Origin: Schoenoplectus triqueter
Lineage: Eukaryota; Streptophyta; Magnoliopsida; Poales; Cyperaceae
Length of the DNA: 31,447 nt
NCBI GenBank assembly: GCA_964058805.1
Contig: CAXKVV010001754.1
Location: forward strand, 1 to 31,447
Reading direction: 5' to 3'
The notes beneath the pieces are model-generated. The model saw nothing but the letters and a program-made list of their open reading frames with translations. It was not told where the DNA came from and made no database searches. Below are positions 1-10,478 of the stretch, in pieces (the first letter of the stretch is position 1; each line of letters begins with the position of its first letter). A program made the position numbers and the translations under genes.

Positions 1-467
1 AAAAATGTGGTGAAGTCTTTGACAGTGATCTTCGAAGAATCGGTAAATGAAGCCGACATGAGAGAACTAGCAATTTCATGAGATATTTTGCTAGAAGTGT
101 GCAAAGACCATGAGAATATGTGATGTGGAACTACTTAAAAAAATATGGTGTGGAACTACATCTCACATATACATAACCTGAAGAGTGAGGCAATTGGATG
201 ACATATGAGATGAAACCACAACTGATTTTTCGGTTTTTCTAGCTCAACAAATCGAGAAGAAGCCGCAATGGATGATGTTGTTATTCGTTGTGAGTTATGA
301 AGAAGTGCAATGATGATATGAAAAATAAGTTAACAAGAAAGATAAGTGTTGAGTTCACAAAAATCGACAAGAGAGGATAACTATAGATGAGGAGATTGAA
401 GAAATACCATAATCCACACTAATGAGGAAAAATATAATTTCTTAAAATTAAGTTTATGGAGGAGTTT
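1..467 (+). mobile_element. 3' internal end of an LTR retrotransposon, with polypurine tract
   Basis: This AT-rich stretch has no long reading frame but ends in a purine run (GGAGGAG, 458-464) directly before a TGTTG LTR start at 468. That is the usual order of polypurine tract then 3' LTR in Ty1/copia elements. Short gag/pol-like scraps may lie here but none could be placed in a domain. The 5' part of the element is outside the window. The class is inferred from the LTR only. Confidence 0.35.
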
Positions 468-882
468 TGTTGAAATATAAATTTAATTATCATTAATAAT
501 ATTAAGTCTAGTAAAAAATAAATGAGACTCTTATAATTCAGCAATTGTAGAATTTTTGGGCTGATTGATGAGGAGATATGAAATATCAAACGACGCCCAT
601 TTTATTTATGACTTATGGATGCAAATATCTTGAAGTCTAGTTTTTAATGGTTCAAATTTTAAGTCGTTTGGAGTTCTCTACAGAGAGTTATGCCTGTTTT
701 AGTAAACAGAAGTCATCTGAAACAGTTACTGTTTAGTATTCCATTTTTAATACGAATTTTCTAAATGTTTTTGTTGTCTTAGCCTATAAATAGAGTTGTA
801 ATCTGTTGTTTGATATGTAAGAAAGGTATAATAGTTTCCAATAGAGAAAATTTTTATTTTATCCATCTCTTCTCTTAACTCA
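468..882 (+). repeat. Copia-type 3' LTR (or solo LTR)
   Basis: It starts TGTTGAAATATAA just after the polypurine tract and can be closed by a CA at 881-882. It carries a TATA box (TATAAATA, 785-792) followed by the T-rich leader usual for plant copia LTRs. The 3' boundary is the nearest reasonable CA and is approximate. No second LTR or target duplication is visible in the window, so family and completeness cannot be settled. Confidence 0.45.
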
Positions 883-1388
883 AAATGTGATATGTACCAT
901 TCTTTTTTAATAGACAAGAGATACATGACAGTTTTAATATGTCACCCATGTCCCTGGGAGATGACATTGAGGATACTTAGCTTCAGGAGCTGCCTCCAAA
1001 TTTTCAAAAATAGTATTTTTTTTATAATGTTTTTGGTAATATGTTTCCCTCGAAAATATATTTTGCCCCCTGAATTGTTTGATTACATTTATTGAGAAAA
1101 AAATATTTAATATCGTGCATGATGAAATAATTATACCAAAATTTCAAAATATGAAATTCCGTAGAGGAAAACTTTAATCATCAACTTAATTATTTATCAC
1201 TTTGAGTTTTATTTTGTTATTATTTTTAATATGTAAAAGGATATAATTTTGATAGTTCTTTATTTGATGAGAATATATATTAAATTATTATTATTTTATT
1301 TAAAACCTAATTAATTAATGAATTTTAACCAGATAAGCTATTTACAATCCGATAATTGTTTCATGATCAAAATTCTGCATCATCCCTG
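883..1388. other. AT-rich spacer, no gene seen
   Basis: Low-complexity AT-rich DNA. The 67-codon ORF at 892-1095 has no recognisable motif and a composition typical of chance ORFs. Confidence 0.6.
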
Positions 1389-1523
1389 CTAAGAAGCGCA
1401 GCTGGGACAATTTATGTAGCGATTTTCTGGAATCTGTGCAAGGAGAGAAATAGAAGACTATTCGATGGGAACAGCTTGCCGATATGGTGTTTGGTCCAGC
1501 ATACTGTGTTTGAAATCCATTAA
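1389..1523 (+). pseudogene. LINE (non-LTR) polyprotein C-terminal fragment
   Basis: An open frame of about 44 codons ends at TAA 1521-1523 and contains the motif WNLCKERNRRLFDG. This matches the tryptophan/KERN motif common downstream of the reverse transcriptase domain in plant L1-type LINEs. Reverse transcriptase, endonuclease and ORF1 are absent on either side, so this is a short relic. The frame is interrupted upstream. Identification rests on one motif and is moderate; a search against plant LINE proteins would settle it. Confidence 0.45.
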
Positions 1524-2604
1524 TGATTAACATTTTGTCATTAGTAAAAAAACAATCGATCCTAGGAGCCATGCGCAATTGTAGCGGCTAAATATGCTGC
1601 TCTTATAGCAATTTTGCTTACTTAATGATTAGTGAATTCTGTTTAAGTAGGCCTGTAACGTAAATTGTAACGACTTTATTAATTAATTAATCTTATCTAG
1701 CTGGCAATTGCTAGCTATCTCAAAAAAAAAACATGTATGTCTATTAAATTTTTAAGAAGTATTGATAAATTGTTGTTGTTTTTATTATTCAAATCATATA
1801 TTATTATCTTTTTCATATGTTAGAATTATAGTAATTAAACTTCAACTTTTTAATTTCATATTTTATTTAGAGACATTGCAATTACCACTAAAGATATTTT
1901 AATTTTTATGATTTACTTATTATAAAAAATAACTAATCAATTAATTTAAACAACTATTTTAAAAGTATGAGAAGAAATAGAAATAAATAAATAATTTGTC
2001 ACTTAATAGTATTATATTTTTAAATTTTATATGAAAAAATATCACTCTAAACTTTAATATAAATATCATGTCAGGTATTATACGTTATGCTTGAATAAAC
2101 AAATTGACAGTGTGATTCAAAGTAGACAAACATTAAAATTTAGTGTCTAAAAATGAATAACTGATGGTTCAATAAGCAAATATAAATTTAAGATATTATT
2201 CAGTGATCTCCCAAAAAAATTACCCAATTTTTCTATCATTTCACATCATTGATGTCTATATTAAGCATCTAGCACTCTTGTAAAGGATATGCTGAGTATT
2301 TGAAACCCAATTTCATTCTTTCGTTTTTTTCCTCTTATTTTTTTTTTCCATCGAGTTACAAATCTTTTCAGAATTGCAATTATACGTTACATTGCCTAAT
2401 AAATGAACGACTTTGATTGTGAACCATAGATTAATGATAATATATCTGTTAAGAATTGGGCCCTTATTGTGCCTTTTAATATTTGGATCATATATATACC
2501 GTAACACCTTTTCAGTAATGGTTTTAATTTTTTTACTTTGTCTTTCCTTCCATTAAAATATTTGATTTGGTTTTTATTTACAGCTATATCTATTAATATT
2601 GAAG
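1524..2604. other. AT-rich spacer, no gene seen
   Basis: Strongly AT-rich, with poly-A/T runs and no supported coding region, tRNA or terminal repeat. The small ORF at 2313-2507 on the minus strand has no recognisable domain. Confidence 0.6.
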
Positions 2605-3690
2605 CTTTTTAATGTTCAGATTTCATTTCGTAGCCTTCTCATCTCCCGACTCTGCACCTAAGTCGTCGGTGTCATTATTATCGGACTCAGCAGTCCATAT
2701 TGCCTGCATCACCTTAGCTTTCATATTGTTCTTGTATCCGTCATTTTTGTATCTTAGCTTGCGATCTTATTTCCCCTCACCTTCTTTATTTTCTAGGTGG
2801 GGGAAAAACTTGAAACATGTTTGAATGGTGTGCCTTTCTCGGTGATAGACGAAGCACACCACCTTCTGATTTTCTTTCTCTCGTTCCTTATTGTGTTTTT
2901 GCTCAAAAAGTTTTCATATCTTAGAACATTTTGGAAAGAAAAAGTGCATCCTTAGAATATTCATGATCAAGTGTTTTCACGAACCCATTAGTTGTGAATT
3001 GGGAACTGAATGTGTTTGGATGGTTACGAGCAGAAAATGTTATTGCGCTGGATGCATGTGTGGGCACCGGATTGCTTTAGGGTTTCCTCAAAACTCCATA
3101 ATTAAACATAAACCTCATCTTGTGTGAAGATGGCTTGCACTCTTTACATTGCTTCTAGTGCGTTCACATATCATTCCCATCTTAGTCTCCTAAGCATCAC
3201 ATTTAATAACTTTTCTACAACTTTTCCATTAAATAATATTTCTTCCAATTCAATAAACTCATTTTGTATATTTATAAATCTATTATATATATTATCTACA
3301 GTTTCACCCTCTTCTAACTAAAGTTCTCAAATTTGATCTCAAATCCAATAATTTTAATTTTTTTATCTGTGATTTTTTCTAATAACTTATAATAAAGACA
3401 TTTCATATTTTATTTTTATTGGTCTTATACCAAATAAGAAAGCTATTCCCAAACTTACCTAGTTTAAAATGATATTTAGAGCATTATTTTTTTTATATAA
3501 TTAGGGACTCGGTCGTAACTATATTAGTATTTAGGTTATACTTTGATACATAATTTTTTTCTACAACCCCAAATTTTCAATATATTTACGTAATTAACCA
3601 TGATTTTTTCAAGTGAATAAAGTTCTTTGTGGTTTGACCAAAGATCGGGTTCTTTTATAAATCTCGATGGTGTCATTTGACAAATTCAAT
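2605..3690 (-). pseudogene. Copia gag pseudogene (UBN2-type gag plus zinc knuckle)
   Basis: Read on the minus strand, 3325-3130 resembles the UBN2/retrotrans_gag domain of plant Ty1/copia: an acidic D-x-x-Y-x-R-F start, then a leucine-rich helix ending in an R-W-E and E-A-M block. At 2856-2815 the motif CFVYHRERHTIQTC has zinc-knuckle spacing (C-x2-C-x4-H-x4-C) with the second Cys replaced by Tyr. An acidic Asp/Ser-rich tail follows, as is usual after copia zinc knuckles. Several stops and frameshifts interrupt it. It lies downstream, in the minus direction, of a primer-binding site and LTR. Protease, integrase and reverse transcriptase are missing, so only the 5' third of the element survives. 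Confidence 0.55.
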
Positions 3691-3697
3691 ACAACCT

Positions 3698-3709
3698 ACT
3701 ATGATACCA
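3698..3709 (-). other. Primer-binding site like tRNA-iMet
   Basis: On the minus strand this reads TGGTATCATAGT. The first eight bases equal the start of the PBS complementary to plant initiator tRNA-Met used by copia elements; the remaining bases are decayed. It lies between the LTR-like region above 3710 and the gag remnant below 3690, the expected order. Confidence 0.5.
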
Positions 3710-4748
3710 TTTTATTTTCTCTAGAGTTCTATTATCAAATTTACCATAAAAAATAAATAAATAAAGTAAGAGGGAGTAAGAGACAGAACACAAAAATTTA
3801 ATGGAATTCGGCTATGAAAAGTCTACATCTCTAGGACCCGCATTCATAATAGTCAATCATGTCGAGTCACTAATACAAGTAAGTATTCAATAATTATGAA
3901 CTTTCAGTCTCTTACACCAAGTAATAGGGAAGCCATCGACCAAAAAAAATAAATGGGGTGTGAAGAACTAAGTCTCACTAAAAACAAATTAAGATCTAAC
4001 TTCTCTGGAACTCTCAAAAGATTTTAAAAAGTGGTCTTGAGTTTAGAAAATAATAGAATAGAGTATAACACTCAAAGAAATTGACAGTTAGGTTTTTGCA
4101 GAGTGAAAATCATCAAGTTTGAGAAGGAAGACAAGTGTATATATGAAGATACACCAAAACTGACAACAAATCAGGCAGATCCATTGTAATGGTTAGCAAA
4201 CTATTGTAACAATTAGGTAACAAAAACCCTTGCACATTTAATCATTATAACAAATATAAGATTCATTATAATAAATGTCTGAAGGAATTATTCTAGAGCT
4301 TTTTGACCAAATTTTATACATAAATGATTTAATCAATTATAATAGATGTTGGGATCCATTATAACAGTTAAGCAATAAAATTTCTTTTGACATTACAACG
4401 GATAGTACATATGTTGCAATGATTAGGATATGTTTTGGTTTTGGAGCAATTTGGTCAAAATTTGTACATACTCGATTTTATTTATTACAACAGTTATGAG
4501 CTTCCTTGCAACAATTAGGGCATAAAAACTTTAATTTAACTATTTTAATCTCAAGACCATTTTGTTATCTTTAATTAATACAAATCAAACCTAACCAAAC
4601 AATGTCTATGTATCTTCATGTTTGAGTTATTATGTTTATGCTCAATATCTATATTTTATAAAACTCCAAGAAATTATTAAATTTTCATATGATTATTTTA
4701 TAAATTGACAAATTCATATTATGTAATTTTAAAAATTATTTACAACAA
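3710..4748 (-). repeat. Antisense copia 5' LTR, degenerate
   Basis: On the minus strand a TGTTGTAAATAA start near 4748 is followed by about 1.0 kb without coding potential that ends next to the PBS. The part near 3790-3900 has the arrangement seen late in copia LTRs (a short G/C-bearing tract, then a TTATTTATTTATT-like run before the PBS). The upper part holds irregular repeats of an ATTRYAACAATTA-like motif (4190-4520). It abuts the stop codon of the LINE ORF1 relic at 4759-4761. Boundaries are approximate and the CA end is not clear. Confidence 0.45.
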
Positions 4749-4786
4749 CATTAACCATTTAAAATGATGGAATATCATGCTGTATA

Positions 4787-4794
4787 GATGTACC
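4787..4794 (+). repeat. 8-bp target site duplication, left copy
   Basis: GATGTACC directly precedes the hAT-type terminus; the partner at 6069-6076 is GATGTACT (7 of 8 identical). Confidence 0.7.
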
Positions 4795-4807
4795 TAGAGG
4801 TGGCAAT

Positions 4808-5190
4808 CGGGTGGGTCGGGTTCGGACAGGTCGGGTCATATATGTTTGACCAAAAAAATATCGGGTCATGAGTTGGGTTCGAGTCGATCTGATTTGTGTC
4901 TGGTCGGGTTTTGGGTCAAACATTATCGGGATTTTTTGGATTTCAGGTAATTTCAGGTCGGACCAGATCAGGTTTCGGGTTCTTAGTAACTCAAGTCATC
5001 TCGGATTTTAGGTCATTCAGGTTCGGGTCGGGTCGGATTTTAGGTCATTCAAGTTCAGGTCAGGTCAGATTTTAAGTCATCGGATTTCAGATTATTTCAA
5101 GTCAGGCCGGGTCAGGTCGGGTTCTCTTTTGTGATGTTTTATTTTGGATCGAGTCAGATTTTAAGACGGGTTGGATTTTAGGTCATTAGA
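4808..5190 (+). repeat. Left subterminal GGTCGGG-rich repeat zone
   Basis: More than a dozen irregular GGTCGGGTT/GGATTTTAGGTCATT units occur in the same orientation. Such arrays sit where hAT transposases usually bind. The right zone carries the same units in the same, not inverted, orientation. Confidence 0.65.
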
Positions 5191-5456
5191 CTTGAAAAAA
5201 AATTATTTTAGCCAATGTTAGGTGTAGATTATCAATATATTATGAAAAAATTGATTTTTCAAATAATATGAATATAATTAATTAATTGGGTCTAATAAGA
5301 TCAATTTCAGATCGACATACTTTATTCTTTTTATTAACAAACTGAAGACATACTACTTATGATAATTTTGAATAATATACATTAGTTTTTTTATGGTTAG
5401 TAGACATTATTATTTTGATTCAAAATATAATTTTTTTATTCTGGTATAAACTCTAA

Positions 5457-5477
5457 ATATATATATATATATATAGG
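5457..5477. repeat. (TA)n microsatellite
   Basis: A short uninterrupted TA run lies inside the AT-rich core of the hAT-type element. Confidence 0.8.
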
Positions 5478-5754
5478 TAATTTCTTAATTAAAATGTTCA
5501 AAATTATGCGTACAATTGTTTGTATGTGGTATATTGATAAAAAAATCAAAACTATTTGTTAATTTGTGTCAAAATAAACTAGCAGTCCATCGTTGTTTAT
5601 GAAACTCATGATTAAAATGGTCTCTCTCTAAACTCGTGTTTAACCCGACCCTCCTCAAAATAAATTGAAGTCAAGTGTAACTTGAATTTATAAAGAGAAG
5701 TTTAATATTTGTACGGTATAATTTTAAAGTCATTAGATACATACATCCAGCACG

Positions 5755-6050
5755 AGTCAGGTCGGGTCGGATTTTGAGTTGTCTAATGTCGGGTCATTTT
5801 GGATTTCGGGTCATTCGGGTTCGGATCGAATCGGGTTTCAGATTGTCTAATCTTAAACCATCTCAATATTTCAGATCATTTGGGTTCAGATCGGGTCGGA
5901 TATCGGGTTGTCTGATCTCGGATCATCTCAGGTTTTAGATCATTCGGGTCTGAATCGGGTCAAGTTCGAGTTAGTTTGACTTTCTGAAAAAAAATTTAAG
6001 TCAGATCGGATTTAGTTCCGGAAAGGTCGAACTAATTTCTCGGGTCGGAT
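5755..6050 (+). repeat. Right subterminal GGTCGGG-rich repeat zone
   Basis: Irregular CGGGTCGGATTT and TCATTCGGGTTCGG units match those of the left zone, in direct orientation. The last 100 bp closely resemble a second dispersed fragment at 10272-10379. Confidence 0.65.
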
Positions 6051-6068
6051 CAAGTTTTACCACCACTA

Positions 6069-6076
6069 GATGTACT
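6069..6076 (+). repeat. 8-bp target site duplication, right copy
   Basis: GATGTACT follows the right hAT terminus. Removing the element and one copy restores an open reading frame on the minus strand across the join. Confidence 0.7.
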
Positions 6077-7710
6077 TAATATATCTGAACTAATATCTAA
6101 TAGATCACTACAATCTCTCAACACAACAGATTCATCCTTAAGCTTAATATTATCTAAAATCATGACAAAACGATCTCTCATCATATCTCTGAAGCGAGCA
6201 ACAGTACATAATCTAATTGCTTCTGTTTTTTTATAAAGAAAATTCACTAGATTCAAAAAGAGAAGTCACATCCAAATCAAAAGATTCATTAAAAAAAAAA
6301 TTCTGCATAATATTATCTAAATGCGAATGAGATGCAGAAGAAGTACCTATAGCAGAAGCTTTTACCTTGCCTTTACCAGCACCTTTTTCATCAGTCTGTT
6401 TTTTCTGCAACATCTGACTCTGATGAAGTTTGGGGCCGATAGACTTGGCAGCAGGTACAGAGACTAGTGGTAAGGGGTCCGAACAAAAGTCTTGGCTTTA
6501 TTTTGTTGTTGCATCACCTCATTCCACACATCCGAATTCTCTGTATTATTGTCATTTGTAAGGGCTGAAAAAGAACAATGGAGTGTTATTTCGGGGTGAG
6601 ATTTTTGTGGAACAGAGGTCAAGGCTTGAGAACTTCTCTCCCCACTCGATTTTTATTGTTTGTGTTGCCAGTTATATTAGAATTTGTCAAAATCCCAAGG
6701 GTTAGAGACTTGGGAAGGAGTTTCTATGGTGGAAATGAGGAGATAAGTACAGATATCTTGTATAACCTCATAAAAAAATTATATATCGCGAGCCTTTAGT
6801 ATAAACTCTCTACGAGAAACAACCACCTTGATCCTAAAAACATTGAAATCAATATTTCTAGCCCATCTAGGATCTACATCTAGAAGAACTCCTCCAAATT
6901 CTTGAGCTACTCTATGGAGTTCATAATCCTTTCACAAATACTGAGGTAAACTAGAAATCAAAAGCCAAAACTTGAGAGTATCTCGTCCATTATCATATTT
7001 AAATGGATGAAACAGCGCAATAGGAAAACAAACACCATCTAACCAAATATGACCATTGAGTAATTCATTTTTCTTCCAATCCTCTGAGATAAATGTGTTA
7101 GAATGTAAGTCGCACCTAAACCTTGGACATCATTGAGAACTAAACTATTCATCAGAGTTGCTCTAAAGTCGCTATTAAATGAATTAGAGGTAAAAATAAT
7201 ACGCGGAGAGTAAAATGACTCAGTGAGATCCTCGAAAGAGGGAGATGAAACAGAAGAAGGCGCCATGGTTATTAATCTATAGTTTGGAGATATATGATCT
7301 AACTTTCCACACTCAAAACAAACTAAAGAATTCCTACAAAAAGAAGCAAAGAAGAAGCAATGTGACCAAAATCGCTGCACTGGTAACAAATTACGTTTCC
7401 TCTCTCTCGTGCAGATCGAAGAGAGTCTAATTTATAACGAAGTCAAGATTTGTTCGATGAAGTCTAGAGATTCAAATTAGATTTAGGTATGGATTGCGCA
7501 GGAGGTACCATATATACTCCTTCGACGATGTGCAGTAGTGACAGCAAAACTGACAAGAGGTTAGGGACCGACCGGAAGAGAACCTGCTGAAATGAAGGAT
7601 AATTGTACACAAGAGAAGGCACTGTCGTGAGTAGAGATTGTTAGAGCGAATGTTGCCTGAGAGAGAAAATGAATTGAAGTCGGTCTAGTTGAGAGATTCG
7701 TAGCTGCCAT

Positions 7711-8029
7711 AGAAAAAAACATTTATTTTTTTATTTTAGTAAATAAATAAATAAAAATGATAAAATTATCGCAAAAATTAGCCTATATTTTTTTTTACAT
7801 TTGTGTGTTATATTAAAAATAAAATACAACAGTCAATAGATTGATCTAAAATATTACAAAAAAATAAAATAAACTTTTATAAAGTCAAATATAAGCACGA
7901 TTAATACATTATTTTAAAATAATCTCAAACAAATAGAAATATTACAACAAAAATTAAAATCCAATTGTTCTCATAAATATAACAATAAAAAAATATAAAC
8001 ACACTTATAATCTAAATCATGATCTGTTA
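7711..8029. other. AT-rich spacer, no gene seen
   Basis: AT-rich DNA between the LINE relic and the MULE pseudogene. I looked for a MULE terminal inverted repeat here and found none I could pair with the other side. Confidence 0.5.
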
Positions 8030-10149
8030 GAACGAGTTCAATCTCAAGTTGGCAGCTTGTTGATACGATCCTCCATTTCATTTATAACCATTAGAATATG
8101 TATCTTCCTTCTCCTTCATTTATTGATTTTTGTTGGATCTGGCCTAATGACCGAACCGTTGTACATTGGTCAATCTTATTTCTTGCCATAACTACGTACT
8201 GAGTATAATTCAGTCTTTTGAATGAACAAACAACAAGTGGTCACATGGGATGCTGATCAATTGTGGTTTCTGACACCAACAATTACCAATTCCCGTCATC
8301 GCTAATTCAACCTCATATTTCATTTCACCCTTTTGTCCCTATTATTTCATATAAAAATTAAAAATTATTGCTTAAATTTTGAAGTTGAATAAAAAATTAT
8401 ATTAATATCGAATATTACCATATCGATAAGTCCATTTCTGTTGTAAACATCGAAATTGTTAATACCCCAATCCAGTGATATGACATCATAAGTTCTCCCC
8501 TTATCACCGCGATGTTTTATCAGTTCAGTAACCTTTTAAGAGAACATCAGACCTGGGGCTTCGCAAGCTGAATAATTTCTCGACGCTTATAGAACCACTC
8601 AATACATTTGTGCCACGTATTCTCAATGATAGCATATACCGAAAGTTATCTAGCGATCCTAAATACGTTGTTCAGTGATTCTGAACCGTTGCTTGTCATT
8701 ATTCCCCACCGATTGAGACTCTTGTCTAGATGTTGTACCCATCTTTCTTGATGCAATGCGGCCACTTGCTCTGGGGTTAACTCCTCGTAATGGAATTTCT
8801 CGGCTAACACGTCCTCAGCTGTAGCGGGTTGGTTATTGCGATTTCTGTTATTCCATGTCCTTATGTTGGATATTTGATATGTTGGGAGATTTTCTTGTAT
8901 GATTCATGCTTTTCTTATGAAGACATGCTATTGCGATTTCCTCACACCTTCATGGTTTCTTATGTCTTACAACTTATTTGAAAAAAGTTTTTACTCTTTT
9001 CATATGACAGTCCTTATACACATTTTGTGCAATGTGTTGAGTATAATAGCGATAAATATCCTCGCTTGTTGATTCATGTCATCTAAAATATGATCTCTCA
9101 AATACTCTCCTTATACCCAGATGTTGATCTGAGATCACGGTAATTTTACCAGGACCGACAACCTCTTTACGCAACCACTGCATGAACCAAACCTAGTTTG
9201 CCACACTTTCCTCGTCTGCTACAACAGCAAATGTAAGTGGTAGTTGTTGTTGCTCCGCATCATAACTATATGCCATAAATAGTTTACCGACATACCGACC
9301 CGATAAAAATCCAACATCGATAGTTAAGACTGGTCGTAAGTAAGGTCAAGTTGTAATACAAGTAACAAATGCCCATGCAACACGATCGAAAATTTCAACA
9401 CCAAATTTTGTTGAGGGCGTTGTATCTATGATGTATTTTGTGCTATGTGTGAAATTTTGTATGGCTACTAGTAGAGACAGAAGCATTTCGTATGACCTCT
9501 CCCAACTATCAAATATTTCTGCAATTGTCAGTTATCTTTCTCTCTATAATTTATTGTAACTTTGTTGTACTGTGGAGAACTTTTGTTTAACCAAACTCCC
9601 TTGCTTTTTTAATTGTCATTTCTAAGTTGTCTCTTAACCGATTCTTAATAATATCTGTTATCATTCTGGAAGTCATCTAAAATAAGAGTGCTCGAGCGGA
9701 TTTGTTTCGATCTTCCAAATATCTGTTATATTGGGTGTGACATACATCCTCCATGGACCCTTAGAATATTTACATTTCATCACTAATTTTGATTTGCTGT
9801 TATTTGTTACCTCCAATTCTATATTCCGTTGAACATGAAAATCGGCGATTTTCACTTTCAACTCTGATTTTGTACTGAACTGCTGACCGACACCAAATTA
9901 TTCATCAATTCTAGGTGGTTTGCAAAAATAAGGCTCGTCTGCATACGGGATTGGCGTATTCTCAGCAAATTATGCACATGAGTGTTTCATTCCCCGATTG
10001 ATAAAAGGAATAGACATTTGCTACTCTTTTACTATTTCTTCGACATCTACTATATCATCAATTTCATCCATATTTATATATATTGCATCCTGGATGTCAT
10101 CATCCTCGACATTCAAATGATATTTTTCCTCTTTGTCATCCTCATTCAT
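8030..10149 (-). pseudogene. MULE (MuDR-type) transposase pseudogene
   Basis: A candidate ATG at 10149-10147 opens an acidic N-terminus. The MuDR-type DNA-binding domain (DBD_Tnp_Mut) lies at 9861-9673 and contains CKYSKGPWRMYV, where the usual second Cys of the C-P-W motif is Gly. The MULE DDE domain follows: TIDVGFLSGRYVGKLFMAYS near 9325-9265, then VWFMQWLRKEVVGPG and TVISDQHLGIRRVFE near 9170-9090. An EKFHYEELTPEQVAALHQER helix and IMTSNGSESLNNVFR lie near 8790-8640. A SWIM zinc finger follows: C-W-C at 8281-8273 and C-D-H at 8245-8237. An AT-rich break of about 90 bp near 8430-8340 may be an intron. Multiple in-frame stops include a TAG where Trp is expected. The protein would cut and join transposon ends, but this copy cannot. 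No terminal inverted repeats were identified. Confidence 0.75.
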
Positions 10150-10271
10150 ATTTTGTATTAGAATACGAGATAGTCGTTGCTTGAGAATATTTCAAGTGTA
10201 TTCCTTGAGAATATTAAAGTTGTAAGTGTTTGATCCAATTAGTAGTTAAATGAATTTTTAGGAATATAACT

Positions 10272-10379
10272 CTATGAGAGATGGATTGGATTCAAATTAG
10301 TTTGACTTTCAAAAAAAATTGAATCGTGTTCGAATTCAAATATATCAGATAAGTTTGTTGTCAAATTTTACCACTTCTA
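10272..10379 (+). mobile_element. Fragment of a second hAT-type element (right end)
   Basis: The stretch matches the last 100 bp of the hAT element at 4795-6068: a TTAGTTTGACTTTC block, an A-run, a TCGTGTTCGAATTC-like block and the end TTTTACCACTTCTA. No matching left terminus lies upstream, so it is a truncated or strongly decayed copy abutting the 5' side of the MULE pseudogene. Confidence 0.5.
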
Positions 10380-10468
10380 CTTCATACCTTATTTTACTTG
10401 CACTAGAGCAGAGACCTTGTATATATATTATTCTCGATCTGCAGTTATCAAGCATATAACCACGCATC

Positions 10469-10478
10469 TATATAAATA
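10469..10478 (+). promoter_or_regulatory. Isolated TATA-box candidate
   Basis: TATATAAATA followed by GGGTGTGTG looks like a plant core promoter. No coding region follows within 1 kb, so it may be chance or belong to a non-coding transcript. Confidence 0.2.

Larger units (their letters stand above)
4795..6068. mobile_element. Non-autonomous hAT-type DNA transposon, 1274 bp
   Basis: The left end TAGAGGTGGCAA and the reverse complement of the right end, TAGTGGTGGTAA, agree at 10 of 12 positions. Both fit the plant hAT (Ac/Ds) terminal pattern YAGRGGTGG. An 8-bp flanking duplication, the length expected for hAT, frames the element. No transposase is encoded. The subterminal zones (about 4808-5190 and 5755-6050) are built from irregular GGTCGGG/ATTTTAGGTCATTCGGG units; the centre is AT-rich with a (TA)n tract. 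It interrupts the antisense LINE ORF1-like pseudogene close to its stop codon, so it is younger than that sequence. Confidence 0.75.
4759..7710 (-). pseudogene. LINE ORF1-like protein (zinc knuckles plus DUF4283-like domain), split by a hAT insertion
   Basis: A candidate ATG is at 7710-7708. Two tandem zinc knuckles follow: CYQCSDFGHIASS near 7400-7360, last Cys lost, and CFECGKLDHISPNY near 7325-7285, last Cys replaced by Tyr. Between 7260 and 6790 a DUF4283-like region includes NGHIWLDGV, SSLPQYL, KDYELH, FGGVLLDVDPRWAR and VVVSRREFI. A polar linker (6650-6350) and a C-terminal segment continue to 6050. The reading frame resumes across the hAT element to TAA at 4761-4759. ORF1 RNA-binding proteins of some plant L1 LINEs have knuckles ahead of DUF4283. 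Several stops and at least two frameshifts make it non-functional. No endonuclease or reverse transcriptase follows; an antisense copia LTR starts 11 bp beyond the stop. Confidence 0.6.

Noticed and set aside
2891..3127. Cys-rich 78-codon plus-strand ORF
   Set aside because: It is the antisense shadow of the copia gag relic, and Cys spacing fits no known motif.
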